The notes beneath the pieces are model-generated. The model did not search any database, was not told the origin of the DNA, and was given only the letters and a program-made list of their open reading frames with translations. 64,000 nt of DNA from Pseudomonadota bacterium. GTDB taxonomy: Bacteria > Pseudomonadota > Alphaproteobacteria > Rhizobiales > Beijerinckiaceae. Every line of letters starts with the position of its first letter. Position 1 is the first letter of the stretch. The translations under genes were made by a program, and so were the position numbers. The DNA is taken from assembly GCA_023423995.1 (NCBI GenBank), contig JAFAEL010000225.1, positions 1 to 64,000 on the forward strand. The letters are read 5' to 3'. Shown here one piece after another: positions 7,994 to 17,172 of this stretch.

Positions 7994-8087
7994 TCCCGGG
8001 GCTCGCCAAGCGAGAACCCGAGATCCCCCGACGCCCGGAGCGAACCGTGGGTTCCGGGTTCCGGCTGTCGCCGGCCCCGGAATGACG
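7994..8087. repeat. Intergenic GC-rich repeat element, Rhizobiales type
   Basis: Read on the minus strand, the element begins GTCATTCCGGGGCCGGCGAC, then AGCCGGAACCCGG, and continues with further GGTTC/CCGGG blocks. That is the form of a dispersed palindromic element I recall from Methylobacterium and Bradyrhizobium genomes. It fills the gap between the two M20 genes inside the operon. Copy number cannot be checked from one window. Confidence 0.5.
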
Positions 8088-8100
8088 AACGAGCGATGAG

Positions 8101-9237
8101 ATGATGAATCCCGCCCCCCTGCCCTTCGACACCGATTCCATGCTCGCCGGCCTCAGGCGCTGGGTGGAGACCGAGAGCCCGACCTTCGACGTTCCGGCCG
8201 TGAACCGGATCATGGACGTCGCCGCCGCAGACCTCGCGGCAGCGGGCGCCAGCGTAGAGCGCATCCCGGGCCCTCCGGGCCTCGGCGATTGCGTCCGCGC
8301 CGACTTCCCGCACGCGCGGCGCGGCGAGCCCGGCATCCTGCTGATGTCGCATCTGGACACGGTCCACCCGGTCGGCACCCTCGCCAAGCTGCCGTTCCGG
8401 CGCGAGGGCGGACGCTGCTACGGGCCCGGCATCCTCGACATGAAGGGCGGCGCCTACGCGTCCCTGGAGGCGGTGGTGCAACTCGCCCGCGCCGGGATCG
8501 AGACGCCGCTGCCGGTGTCGGTGCTGCTCACGAGCGACGAGGAGATCGGCAGCCCCGGCACGCGCGATCTCATCATGAGCGAGGCCAGAAAGCACCGCTA
8601 CGTGCTGGTGCCGGAGCCCGGAAAGCCGGGGAACGGAGTCGTCACGGGCCGCTACGCGATCGCGCGGTTCAACCTGGAGGCTGAGGGCCGGCCCAGCCAT
8701 GCCGGCGCCGCGCTCAAGGACGGCCGCTCGGCGATCAACGCCATGGCGCGCCAGCTTCTCGCGATCGAGGAGATGACGGACGAGGATTGCACCTTCTCGG
8801 TCGGCGTCATCGAGGGTGGTCGCTGGGTCAATTGCGTCCCGACGACCTGCCGGGCGGAGGCGCTCTCGATGGCGAAGCGCCAGGCCGATCTCGACCGGGG
8901 CGTCGAGCGCATGCTGGCGCTGTCGGTCCGCAATCCGGACGGAACGCGGTTCACGGTCACGCGCGGCGTGACCCGGCCCGTCTGGGAGCCGGACGCGGGC
9001 ACGATGGCGGTCTACGAGGTGGCGAAGGGCGTCGCGGCCGATCTCGGCTTTGACCTCCCGCACGGCTCCTCCGGCGGCGGTTCGGATGCCAACTTCACCG
9101 GCGCGGCCGGGATCCCGTCGCTCGACGGGCTCGGCCTTCTCGGCGCCGGCTACCACACGCTCGAAGAGCATATCGAGGTGGAGAGCCTGCCTCAACGCGG
9201 ACGGCTGATCGCCGGCCTCCTGCACCGGCTTTCATGA
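8101..9237 (+). CDS. M20 family metallopeptidase (carboxypeptidase G2-like)
   Basis: A 378-residue zinc peptidase with the ligand motifs MSHLDTVHPVGT, GPGILDMKGG and TSDEEIGSPGT, plus the dimerisation-domain histidine in GRPSHAG. These are typical of M20A glutamate carboxypeptidase/DapE/ArgE relatives. It is distinct from the preceding M20D enzyme, so the operon has two different exopeptidase or deacylase activities. No signal peptide is present, so it is cytoplasmic. The start follows a repeat element; its stop overlaps the amidase start (ATGA). Substrate is unassigned. Confidence 0.87.
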   Translation: MMNPAPLPFDTDSMLAGLRRWVETESPTFDVPAVNRIMDVAAADLAAAGASVERIPGPPGLGDCVRADFPHARRGEPGILLMSHLDTVHPVGTLAKLPFRREGGRCYGPGILDMKGGAYASLEAVVQLARAGIETPLPVSVLLTSDEEIGSPGTRDLIMSEARKHRYVLVPEPGKPGNGVVTGRYAIARFNLEAEGRPSHAGAALKDGRSAINAMARQLLAIEEMTDEDCTFSVGVIEGGRWVNCVPTTCRAEALSMAKRQADLDRGVERMLALSVRNPDGTRFTVTRGVTRPVWEPDAGTMAVYEVAKGVAADLGFDLPHGSSGGGSDANFTGAAGIPSLDGLGLLGAGYHTLEEHIEVESLPQRGRLIAGLLHRLS

Positions 9238-10706
9238 TGCGATACCCCGCTTTCGGCCGCGACGGCCGCCTCGTTCCGCCTGCCGGTCTCGACGCGCCGG
9301 AGCTCCTCCGGCAGGACGGCGTCACCCTGCAACGCCGGCTGCGGGCTGGCGAGATCTCGTCGGTCGAGCTCGCGAGCGCCTGCCTCGACCGCATCGAGGC
9401 CGTGAACCCGACCTACAATGCCGTCGTTTCGCTGCGGCCTCGCGAGGAGATCCTGGCCGAAGCGCGGGCAGCGGACGAAGCGCGGGCCGAGGGCCGCGAT
9501 CTCGGCGCGCTGCACGGCCTGCCGATCGCCATCAAGGACCTGGCCGCAACGGCCGGGCTGACCACCACCTGGGGCTCCCCCCTCTTCGCCGACCATGTCC
9601 CGGCAGAGGACGACCTGCACGTTGCCCGGCTCCGGCGGGCCGGTGCGATCATCGTGGGCAAGACGAACGTGCCGGAATACGGGCTCGGTTCGCACACCTA
9701 CAATCCGGTCTTCGGCGTCACCCGAAACGCGTACCGGCCCGATCTCAGCGCCGGCGGCTCCAGCGGCGGCGCGGCCGTCGCGCTCGCGCTCGGCATGCTG
9801 CCGATCGCGGACGGCTCCGATTTCGGCGGCTCGCTGCGAAATCCGGGCGCCTGGAACAACGTCTTCGGGCTGAGACCCTCGCAGGGCCGCGTGCCGACGG
9901 TGCCTGCACAGGACCCGTTCTACACCCAGCTTTCGACCAACGGGCCGATGGGCAAGTCGGTGGCGGACGTCGCCGCGATGCTCACCGTGATGTCCGGCTA
10001 CGACCCGCGCGCGCCGCTCTCACTCGAAACCGAGGCCGAGCCGTTCGAGGCGAACCTCGTTCCCGCCTCCTCCCCCCGCATCGCCTGGCTCGCCGATCTC
10101 GACGGGCGCATTCCCTTCGAGGGCGGCATCCTGGACCTCTGCGCGACGGCGCTCCGGGAACTGGAGCCGGCCGGCTGGCAGGTGGAAGATGTCTCGATCC
10201 CATTTCCCTGGGCCGAGCTGTGGCGCTCCTTCGTGGTGCTGCGCCAATGGGCGATGAGCAACCGCTACGGTCCGGATTACACGGATCCGGCGCGCCGCGC
10301 CCACCTGAAGCCTGAGATCATCTGGGAGGTCGAGGGGGGCAACCGCCTCAGCGCCGAGGACATCGCGAGCGCCGCGAAGGTGCGGGCGACGTTCTACCAG
10401 GTCGCCGTGAAGCTGTTCGAGCGCTTCGACGCGCTCGCGCTGCCCACCGCGCAGGTCTTCCCGTTCCCGATCGAATGGCACTGGCCGCGGGAGGTCGCGG
10501 GCGTCGAGATGGACAGCTACCACCGCTGGATGGAGGTGGTGGTCATCGGCACGCTCACGGGGTGCCCCGTCCTGAACGTGCCCGTCGGGTTCGACGAGAG
10601 CGGGCGCCCCATGGGGATGCAGCTGATCGGACGGCCCCGGGCAGACAGGGCGCTGCTCGCGATCGGGGCTGCCTATGAGCGGGACGCCGCGCGCCTGCCC
10701 GATTGA
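9234..10706 (+). CDS. Amidase signature family enzyme
   Basis: A 490-residue amidase with the Ser-cisSer-Lys triad in place: Lys101 in PIAIKDL, Ser176 in GGSSGGA and Ser200 in DFGGSLRNPG. It hydrolyses a carboxylic amide to acid and ammonia in the cytoplasm; family members span acylamides, peptide amides and indole acetamide. Two tandem ATG codons (9234, 9237) are possible starts, and the first overlaps the upstream TGA. It belongs to the same unit as the M81/M20 genes and the ABC importer, adding a third hydrolase chemistry. Confidence 0.88.
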   Translation: MMRYPAFGRDGRLVPPAGLDAPELLRQDGVTLQRRLRAGEISSVELASACLDRIEAVNPTYNAVVSLRPREEILAEARAADEARAEGRDLGALHGLPIAIKDLAATAGLTTTWGSPLFADHVPAEDDLHVARLRRAGAIIVGKTNVPEYGLGSHTYNPVFGVTRNAYRPDLSAGGSSGGAAVALALGMLPIADGSDFGGSLRNPGAWNNVFGLRPSQGRVPTVPAQDPFYTQLSTNGPMGKSVADVAAMLTVMSGYDPRAPLSLETEAEPFEANLVPASSPRIAWLADLDGRIPFEGGILDLCATALRELEPAGWQVEDVSIPFPWAELWRSFVVLRQWAMSNRYGPDYTDPARRAHLKPEIIWEVEGGNRLSAEDIASAAKVRATFYQVAVKLFERFDALALPTAQVFPFPIEWHWPREVAGVEMDSYHRWMEVVVIGTLTGCPVLNVPVGFDESGRPMGMQLIGRPRADRALLAIGAAYERDAARLPD

Positions 10707-10773
10707 CACGGCCCGGCACGGAGCGTGCATTCTAAGATCAACAAAGCGCGAGGGGCGCAAAGCGGAGGTGGGA

Positions 10774-12354
10774 ATGTCTTTCAGTTGGAGAATGGCCGCG
10801 ATTGCCGGCGCGGCACTCGCAGCCTCCTCGGCCGCACAGGCCCAGACGACGCTCAAGGCCGTCATGCACTCCGACGTGAAGATCCTGGATCCGATCTGGA
10901 CCACGGCCTACATCGTCCGGAACCACGGCTACATGATCTACGACACGCTCTTCGCGCTCGACGAGAAGGGCGAGGTGAAGCCGCAGATGGTCGACACCTA
11001 CACGGAGTCGCCGGACAAGCTCACCTACACGTTCAAGCTCCGCGACGGCCTCCTCTGGCATGACGACAAGCCCGTCACGGCCGAGGATTGCGTCGCCTCG
11101 ATCAAGCGCTGGGCCGCGAAGGATCCGCTCGGCCAGAAGGTGATGAGCTTCGTCGACACGATGACGGTCGACGACCAGGACAAAAACAAGTTCACCATCA
11201 AGCTGAAGTCGCAGACCGGCCTGCTCCTGTTCGCTCTCGGCAAGCCGTCCTCGAACGTGCCCTTCATGATGCCGAAGCGGGTAGCCGAAACGGACCCGAA
11301 CACGCAGATCTCGGACTTCACCGGCTCCGGTCCGTTCAAGCTCAAGCAGGACGAATGGAAGCCGGGCGACAAGATCGTCTATGTGAAATTCGACAAGTAC
11401 AAGCCGCGCTCCGAGCCGGCCTCTGGGCTGGCCGGCGGCAAGGTCGTGAAGCTCGACAGGGTCGAATGGCTCGCCATCCCCGATCACCAGCAGGCTGCGA
11501 ACGCGCTCCTCGCGGGCGAGATCGACTATTACGAGCAGCCGCCGCACGACCTGATCCCACTCCTCAAGAGCGATAATTCGATCAAGCTGGTCGACTACAA
11601 TCCGCTCGGCCTCCAATACACGCTCCGGCCGAACCACCTGCTCAAGCCCTTCGATAACCCGAAGGTCCGGCAGGCGATGTTCTATGCGTTCAACCAGAAG
11701 GACTTCCTGGACGCGACGATCGGAAACCCGGATTACTACAAGGTCTGCAAGGCCCTGTTCGTCTGCGGTACGCCCCTTGCCACCGACAAGGGCATGGAGG
11801 GCCTGCTCGAGTCGAACTTCAAGAAATCGCAGGAGCTCCTGAAGGAAGCCGGCTACGACGGTACGCCGATCGTGCTCCTGCACTCGACCGACCTGCAGGT
11901 GCTGACGAACTTGGCGCCCGTCGCCAAGCAGCTCCTCGAGAAGGGCGGCTTCAAGGTCGACATGCAGTCCTCGGATTGGCAGACGGTCGTCTCCCGCCGC
12001 GCCCGCAAGGAGCCCGTCGACAAGGGCGGCTGGAACCTGATGCTCACCTCCTGGGTCTCGGCCGATATCCTGAACCCGGTGATGACCGGCTTCGTGAACG
12101 CGAGCTGCGACAAGGCCTCCTTTGGCTGGCCCTGCGATGCCGAGATGGAGAAGCTCCGGGACGACTTCGCCCGGGAGACGGACCCCGCCAAGCAAAAGGA
12201 GATCGTCGAGAAGGTGCAGCAGCGCCAGCGCGAGGTCGTGACGCACATCCACCTCGGCCAGTACTACGTTCCGATCGGCACCACGGGCGAGGTGTCCGGC
12301 ATCCTCACGGCCGCTGCGCCCGTCTTCTGGAACATCGAGAAGAAGAAGAAATAG
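10774..12354 (+). CDS. Peptide-type ABC transporter substrate-binding protein
   Basis: A 526-residue SBP_bac_5 family protein with a signal peptide (MSFSWRMAAIAGAALAASSA, cleavage after AQAQ). The mature part starts TTLKAVMHSDVKILDP, the family's usual first strand. It captures the ligand in the periplasm for the downstream permeases. The ATG at 10774 is chosen over an upstream in-frame start because it has a GGAGGTGG ribosome site and begins the signal peptide. The family binds di- and oligopeptides, glutathione, opines and others, so the ligand is open. A 221-base repeat-rich gap separates it from the first permease gene. Confidence 0.9.
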   Translation: MSFSWRMAAIAGAALAASSAAQAQTTLKAVMHSDVKILDPIWTTAYIVRNHGYMIYDTLFALDEKGEVKPQMVDTYTESPDKLTYTFKLRDGLLWHDDKPVTAEDCVASIKRWAAKDPLGQKVMSFVDTMTVDDQDKNKFTIKLKSQTGLLLFALGKPSSNVPFMMPKRVAETDPNTQISDFTGSGPFKLKQDEWKPGDKIVYVKFDKYKPRSEPASGLAGGKVVKLDRVEWLAIPDHQQAANALLAGEIDYYEQPPHDLIPLLKSDNSIKLVDYNPLGLQYTLRPNHLLKPFDNPKVRQAMFYAFNQKDFLDATIGNPDYYKVCKALFVCGTPLATDKGMEGLLESNFKKSQELLKEAGYDGTPIVLLHSTDLQVLTNLAPVAKQLLEKGGFKVDMQSSDWQTVVSRRARKEPVDKGGWNLMLTSWVSADILNPVMTGFVNASCDKASFGWPCDAEMEKLRDDFARETDPAKQKEIVEKVQQRQREVVTHIHLGQYYVPIGTTGEVSGILTAAAPVFWNIEKKKK

Positions 12355-12380
12355 CGCCTTGCTGGCGCGACCCGTCCCTG

Positions 12381-12564
12381 CGCACCTTCTCCCTCGCGGG
12401 AGAGGGTGCGACGCGGATGCCGTCGCCATGCCATCCTCGTCTGCCCGTCTCGGGCCGGGACGGGTGCCGGGCGCAACTCGGGTGAGGGGCGCCTTGCCCC
12501 CACCGAGGAGCTCTTCATTCGGTCGCGCCGGCGCGCGGCCCCACTTCTCTCGCGAAGGGAGAAG
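12381..12564. repeat. Palindromic repeat region between binding-protein and permease genes
   Basis: It begins with a 13-bp stem (CGCACCTTCTCCC / TCGC / GGGAGAGGGTGCG, one wobble pair) at 12381-12410. It ends with CTTCTC...GAGAAG at 12544-12564, and GTGAGGGG-type boxes lie between. This organisation is typical of dispersed rhizobial intergenic palindromes. The first hairpin directly follows the binding-protein stop and could protect the upstream mRNA. Confidence 0.55.
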
Positions 12565-12575
12565 CAGGATCTGAG

Positions 12576-13517
12576 ATGATTGGCTACATTCTCCGCCGTC
12601 TTCTTTCGACGATCCCTGTCCTGCTGATCGTGGCGGTGCTCGTCTTCCTGATGCTGCGCCTGACGCCGGGCGACCCGGCCGCCGTGATCGCGGGCGACAA
12701 CGCCACCTCCGAGCAGATCGCGATGATCCGCTCCCGGCTCGGGCTCGATCAGCCGATCCTGACGCAATTCGCCATCTGGGGCGGCAACCTGCTGAGCGGC
12801 AATTTCGGGGAATCGTTCTTCTTCAAGAAATCTGTCGCCGAACTGATCATGGGTCGGATCGAGCCGACGGTCTCGCTCGCCCTCACCACGATCGTTCTGG
12901 CCGTGCTGATCGCCGTGCCTCTCGGCGTGCTCGCCGCTTACAAGCACGGCTCCTGGATAGACCGGGTCGTCATGGGCTTCTCGGTGCTGGGCTTCTCGGT
13001 TCCGGTCTTCGTCATCGGCTATGCGCTGATCTACGTCTTCGCCATCAAGCTGAACCTCTTGCCCATCCAGGGCTACCAGCCGATCGGCAACGGATTCTGG
13101 GGCTTCCTGCAGCGGCTCATCCTGCCCTCGGTGACGCTGTCGGTGATCTATGTCGCGCTCATCGCCCGCATGACGCGGGCGAGCGTGCTCGAGGTCCTGG
13201 GCGAGGACTACATCCGCACGGCGCGCGCCAAGGGCCAGGTCGAGCGCAAGATCCTCTTCCGGCACGCGCTCAAGAACGCGGCCGTCCCGATCGTCACCGT
13301 GATCGGCATCGGGGTCGCGCTCCTGATCGGCGGCGTGGTCGTGACGGAGAGCGTCTTCTCCATCCCGGGGCTCGGGCGTCTCACCGTGGACGCCGTGCTG
13401 GCCCGCGACTACCCGACCATCCAGGCCGTGATCCTGCTCTTCTCGCTCGTCTACATAGTCATCAATCTCTGCGTGGACCTCGTCTACACGCTGTTCGATC
13501 CGAGGATCCGCTATTGA
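12576..13517 (+). CDS. Peptide-type ABC transporter permease, DppB-like
   Basis: A 313-residue inner-membrane protein of the binding-protein-dependent transport family. It begins MIGYILRRLLSTIPVLLIVA, the standard DppB/OppB opening helix, and has six predicted membrane segments. The coupling loop reads VLEVLGEDYIRTARAKG, which contacts the ATPase. The ATG at 12576 has a GAAGGGAGAAG ribosome site formed by the end of the upstream repeat. Its stop overlaps the next permease start. It forms half of the channel for the operon's importer. Confidence 0.92.
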   Translation: MIGYILRRLLSTIPVLLIVAVLVFLMLRLTPGDPAAVIAGDNATSEQIAMIRSRLGLDQPILTQFAIWGGNLLSGNFGESFFFKKSVAELIMGRIEPTVSLALTTIVLAVLIAVPLGVLAAYKHGSWIDRVVMGFSVLGFSVPVFVIGYALIYVFAIKLNLLPIQGYQPIGNGFWGFLQRLILPSVTLSVIYVALIARMTRASVLEVLGEDYIRTARAKGQVERKILFRHALKNAAVPIVTVIGIGVALLIGGVVVTESVFSIPGLGRLTVDAVLARDYPTIQAVILLFSLVYIVINLCVDLVYTLFDPRIRY

Positions 13518-14443
13518 GCGTCGAGCCCACCATCCTCGCGCCCACGGCCCCGACCCCGGTCATCGCCCCCGGAGCCGCGATCTGGCGCAGGCTGCTGCGC
13601 CAGACATCCGTGCTGATCGGCGGCGGGGTGCTTCTCGTGATCCTGCTGATCGGGATCTTGGCCCCGGCGCTCGGCACCATCGATCCCGCCGGCATCAATC
13701 CCGCCTTCCGCAACCGCGTGCCCGGCATCGAGCGGACCATCCGCCAGGAGGACGGCTCTTCCACTACCTTCAAGCATCGGATGGGCACCGACTCGCTCGG
13801 CCGCGACATCTACAGCCGGGTGATGTACGGCGCCCGCGTCTCGCTCATCATCGGCGTCTCGGTCGCGGCGATCTCGCTGGCGATCGGCCTCGTGCTCGGT
13901 CTGGTGGCCGGCTATGTCCGCTGGCTCGACGGCGCCATCATGCGGCTGATGGACGGGCTGATGGCCATCCCGGCCATCCTCCTCGCCATCGCGGTCGTGT
14001 CGCTGTTCCGGGCCGGTATCGGGGCCGTCATCGTGGCGATCACGGTCCCCGAAATCCCGCGCGTGGTCCGCCTCGTGCGCTCCATCGTGCTGTCGGTGCG
14101 CGAAGAGCCCTATGTGGAAGCGGCCATCATGGCCGGCACGCCGACGCCTAAGCTGATGGTGCGCCACATTCTGCCCAACACGATCGCGCCGCTGATCGTG
14201 CAGGGCACCTTCATCTGCGCCTCGGCGATGCTGGTCGAGGCGATCCTGTCCTTCCTCGGCATCGGCATTCCGCCCGAGATCCCGACCTGGGGGAACATCA
14301 TGGCGGAGGGCCGCAACCTCTTCCGCATCTACCCGCACAACATCCTTTATCCGGCAGTCTTCCTCGGCCTGACGGTGCTGGCCGTGAACATGCTGGGCGA
14401 CGGGCTGCGCGACACGCTCGATCCCAAGATGGCGGGCCGGTGA
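13514..14443 (+). CDS. Peptide-type ABC transporter permease, DppC-like
   Basis: A 309-residue partner permease with an N-terminal OppC-type segment (LLRQTSVLIGGGVLLVILLIG), then HRMGTDSLGRDIYSRVMYGA, the hallmark sequence of DppC proteins. The coupling loop is REEPYVEAAIMAG. The likely start is the TTG at 13514, which overlaps the preceding TGA (TTGA), so translation is coupled. It pairs with the preceding DppB-like protein to make the membrane channel. Confidence 0.9.
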   Translation: MSVEPTILAPTAPTPVIAPGAAIWRRLLRQTSVLIGGGVLLVILLIGILAPALGTIDPAGINPAFRNRVPGIERTIRQEDGSSTTFKHRMGTDSLGRDIYSRVMYGARVSLIIGVSVAAISLAIGLVLGLVAGYVRWLDGAIMRLMDGLMAIPAILLAIAVVSLFRAGIGAVIVAITVPEIPRVVRLVRSIVLSVREEPYVEAAIMAGTPTPKLMVRHILPNTIAPLIVQGTFICASAMLVEAILSFLGIGIPPEIPTWGNIMAEGRNLFRIYPHNILYPAVFLGLTVLAVNMLGDGLRDTLDPKMAGR

Positions 14444-16056
14444 TGAAGAGCCCCCTTCCCGTCCTCGAGGTGAAGAACCTCACCGTCACGCTTCCCCCCG
14501 GCGCAGACCGCCGTAGCGCGGTGGACGGCATCTCGCTCACTGTCCAGCCGGGCGAGATCGTCTGCATCGTGGGGGAATCCGGCTCGGGCAAATCGGTCAC
14601 CGCCTTCTCGGTGATGGGCCTCCTGCCCAAGGTGCTGAACCCCTCCCGGGGTGAGATCCTGCTGGAGGGCGAGAACGTCTTGAAGGCCTCGCCGCAACGG
14701 CTGCGCGATCTGCGGGGCACCCGCATGGCCATGATCTTCCAGGAGCCGATGACGGCCCTGAATCCGGTCCTGACGATCGGCGACCAGATTGACGAGGTGC
14801 TGCGCATCCATACCGATCTCGGCGCGGCCGAGCGCCGGGCGAAGGTGCTCGCCATCATGGAGGCGATGCGGCTGCCGGACCCGGAGCGCATCTACGCGTC
14901 CTATCCGCACCAGCTCTCGGGCGGGCAGCGCCAGCGCATCATGATCGCGGCCGCGCTCGTGCTGGACCCGGCGCTGCTGATCGCGGACGAGCCGACCACC
15001 GCGCTCGACGTTACCACCCAGGCGCAGATCCTCAAGCTCATCAAGGAGTTGCAGGGCCGTCGCGGCACGGGCGTCCTCTTCATCACGCATGATTTCGGGG
15101 TCGTGGCGGAGATCGCCGACCGGGTCGTCGTGATGGAGGGCGGCCGGCTGGTGGAGGAAGGGCCGGCCGAGGAGATCCTCACCCGGCCGAAGCACAGCTA
15201 CACCCGCATGCTGATCGGCTCCGTCCCGAGCCTGAAGCCGAAGGGCCGCCCGGAGCCGACCGGACCCGTCGCCCTGGAAGGTATCGGACTGGCCAAGACC
15301 TATGGCGAGCGGCGCTTCTTCTCGAAGGCGCGTATCGTCAAGGCGGCCGACGCCGTGAACCTGAAGGTCCGCCGGGGCGAGACGCTGGGGATCGTGGGGG
15401 AATCCGGCTCCGGCAAGACCACCGTCGCACGCTGCATCGCGCGGCTGATCGAGCCGAGCGAGGGCTCGATCCTCGTCTCGAACACGGACATCGCGAAGCT
15501 GCGCGAGAGGCAGCTCCGGCCCTATCGCCGGCGCATCCAGGTCGTCTTCCAGGACCCGTACCGCTCGCTGAACCCGCGCCGCACGGTCGGCGCCTCCATC
15601 ATCGAGGGGCCGGTCAATTACGGCCTGCCCACGGCGGACGCGATGGCGCGCGCACGCGATCTCATGAAGCTCGTCGGCCTGCAGCCGGACGCGCTCTCGC
15701 GCTATCCGCACCAGTTCTCGGGCGGCCAGCGCCAGCGCATCGCCATCGCGCGGGCGCTCGCCATGGAGCCTGACGTGCTGATCGCGGACGAGGCGGTCTC
15801 GGCGCTCGACGTCTCGGTGCAGAAGCAGGTGCTGGAGCTGCTCGACGACGTGCAGAAGCGCTTCCAGCTCGCCGTCCTCTTCATCACGCACGACCTGCGG
15901 GTCGCGGCGCAGATCTGCGACCGCATCATGGTGATGGAGAAGGGCGTGGTGGTGGAGGAGGGCCCGACGGGAGAGGTCTTCGCCTCGCCGGCCCACCCCT
16001 ATACGCGGGCGCTGCTCGATGCGGCTCCCGGCCGCGACTTCGCCTTCGCGGCGTAG
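14443..16056 (+). CDS. Duplicated ABC ATPase (DppD-DppF fusion)
   Basis: A 537-residue protein with two complete nucleotide-binding domains. Each has a Walker A (GESGSGKS and GESGSGKT), a signature (LSGGQRQR and FSGGQRQR) and a Walker B followed by DE. Each ends with the oligopeptide-ABC C-terminal segment (HPYTRALL type). It replaces the separate DppD and DppF subunits and gives a full ABC2 pair in one chain, as in GsiA. The ATG at 14443 overlaps the upstream TGA (TGATG). It is the last gene of the hydrolase/importer unit. Confidence 0.9.
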   Translation: MKSPLPVLEVKNLTVTLPPGADRRSAVDGISLTVQPGEIVCIVGESGSGKSVTAFSVMGLLPKVLNPSRGEILLEGENVLKASPQRLRDLRGTRMAMIFQEPMTALNPVLTIGDQIDEVLRIHTDLGAAERRAKVLAIMEAMRLPDPERIYASYPHQLSGGQRQRIMIAAALVLDPALLIADEPTTALDVTTQAQILKLIKELQGRRGTGVLFITHDFGVVAEIADRVVVMEGGRLVEEGPAEEILTRPKHSYTRMLIGSVPSLKPKGRPEPTGPVALEGIGLAKTYGERRFFSKARIVKAADAVNLKVRRGETLGIVGESGSGKTTVARCIARLIEPSEGSILVSNTDIAKLRERQLRPYRRRIQVVFQDPYRSLNPRRTVGASIIEGPVNYGLPTADAMARARDLMKLVGLQPDALSRYPHQFSGGQRQRIAIARALAMEPDVLIADEAVSALDVSVQKQVLELLDDVQKRFQLAVLFITHDLRVAAQICDRIMVMEKGVVVEEGPTGEVFASPAHPYTRALLDAAPGRDFAFAA

Positions 16057-16069
16057 CGCCTGGTCGGGT

Positions 16070-17062
16070 TCACGCCCGCCGCGCGAGCCACGCCTCGCGG
16101 AGCTCGGCCGCGCCCCACAGGAGCAGCGCCGGCAGGGCGAGCAGGGTGTCGCGAACACGAAGTGCCAGCGACATTGCGATCGCGGTCGGTTCGTCGAGGC
16201 CCAGCACCACGCCCGCGACCAGGAAACCGGCCTCCTGCACGCCCGCCCCCCAGGGCACCACGAAGAGCGCGCCGCGCGCCGCGTGGACAAGGGCGGCGAG
16301 CGCCAGCGAAGCCGTCGGCGAGAGCGGCGCATCCAGGGCGCCGGCCGCGAACCAGATCTGCACGGCCGAGAGCAGCCATGCCGCGAAATGGAGCAATGTC
16401 CCGGCCGCGAGCCGGGGCCGATCCTGCCACAGCGCCGCAACCGTGCGGCCCGCCTCTACGCCGAGGCCCCATTCGGCAAGCCCGAAATAGCGCTCCACCC
16501 GTGTCACGAAGCGCATGACCGGCTTGCGGACGCGCGGGCTGCGGAAGCCCAGATAGGCAAGGACGAGCGGCAGGACGGAGGCCGCCGCGATCCCGACAGC
16601 ATGGTCCAGCTCGGCCCAGCCGAGCACCGCCAGCAGCGCCACCACGCCCGCGAGCGTGAAGATGATCTGCGCCAGGATCTCGGTCGCGAGGTCGACGACG
16701 CCGCTGCCGGCAGCATTGCCGGCCCGCGCCCCGAACAAGGTGAGCGCCCGCATGCCGGCGATCTCGCCCATGCCGGGAATGATCGCGACGACGCTCGATG
16801 CGCCGTCCCGCACGAACCGGGCTGCCGTACAGGCCGTCAGGCTCGCGCCGGTCGTGAAGATCCACCAGGCGATCCCGCAGAGGAGCACGGAGCCCAGCTG
16901 CAGGGCGGACAGCCAGGCGAGTTCCGCAACCCCGAGGCGCCGCAGGACCTCGATGACGGTCGGAAGCCCCGCATGGGCAGCGACAGCGACCGCGAGCGCC
17001 AGTCCGGCCACGAGTGCGAGCGAGAGCTGCGTGCGCCGGTTCAGCATGGCGGCGCCACGCAT
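16070..17062 (-). CDS. Flippase-like integral membrane protein (LPG synthase TM / HpnL type)
   Basis: A 330-residue protein with roughly eight membrane helices and the family motif PGMGEIAGMRAL, with VVPWGAGVQEAGFLVAGVVL nearer the C-terminus. This fits the lysylphosphatidylglycerol synthase transmembrane domain family, whose stand-alone members (such as HpnL, associated with hopanoid genes) lack the catalytic domain and are thought to move lipids. No hopanoid genes are in the window, so the substrate is open. It is convergent with the ABC ATPase gene. A second ATG at 17047 is an alternative start. Confidence 0.75.
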   Translation of the reverse strand: MRGAAMLNRRTQLSLALVAGLALAVAVAAHAGLPTVIEVLRRLGVAELAWLSALQLGSVLLCGIAWWIFTTGASLTACTAARFVRDGASSVVAIIPGMGEIAGMRALTLFGARAGNAAGSGVVDLATEILAQIIFTLAGVVALLAVLGWAELDHAVGIAAASVLPLVLAYLGFRSPRVRKPVMRFVTRVERYFGLAEWGLGVEAGRTVAALWQDRPRLAAGTLLHFAAWLLSAVQIWFAAGALDAPLSPTASLALAALVHAARGALFVVPWGAGVQEAGFLVAGVVLGLDEPTAIAMSLALRVRDTLLALPALLLWGAAELREAWLARRA

Positions 17063-17172
17063 GCCCTTGTCTTGCCCCTTGAACCCACTCGCCCTCCGGT
17101 CGGCGCCGATGGGGCGCTCGCTGCCTCATAGAGGGAGGCGAGCGCTCCCGCGACCCCGTCACCGGAGCGCGC

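Noticed and set aside
10738-12429. Very long minus-strand open frame (about 560 codons) opposite the binding-protein gene
   Set aside because: It mirrors the plus-strand gene, has no domain or realistic composition, and arises from high-GC codon use.
14347-16440. About 697-codon minus-strand frame opposite the dual ABC ATPase
   Set aside because: Antisense shadow of a clear double-ATPase gene.
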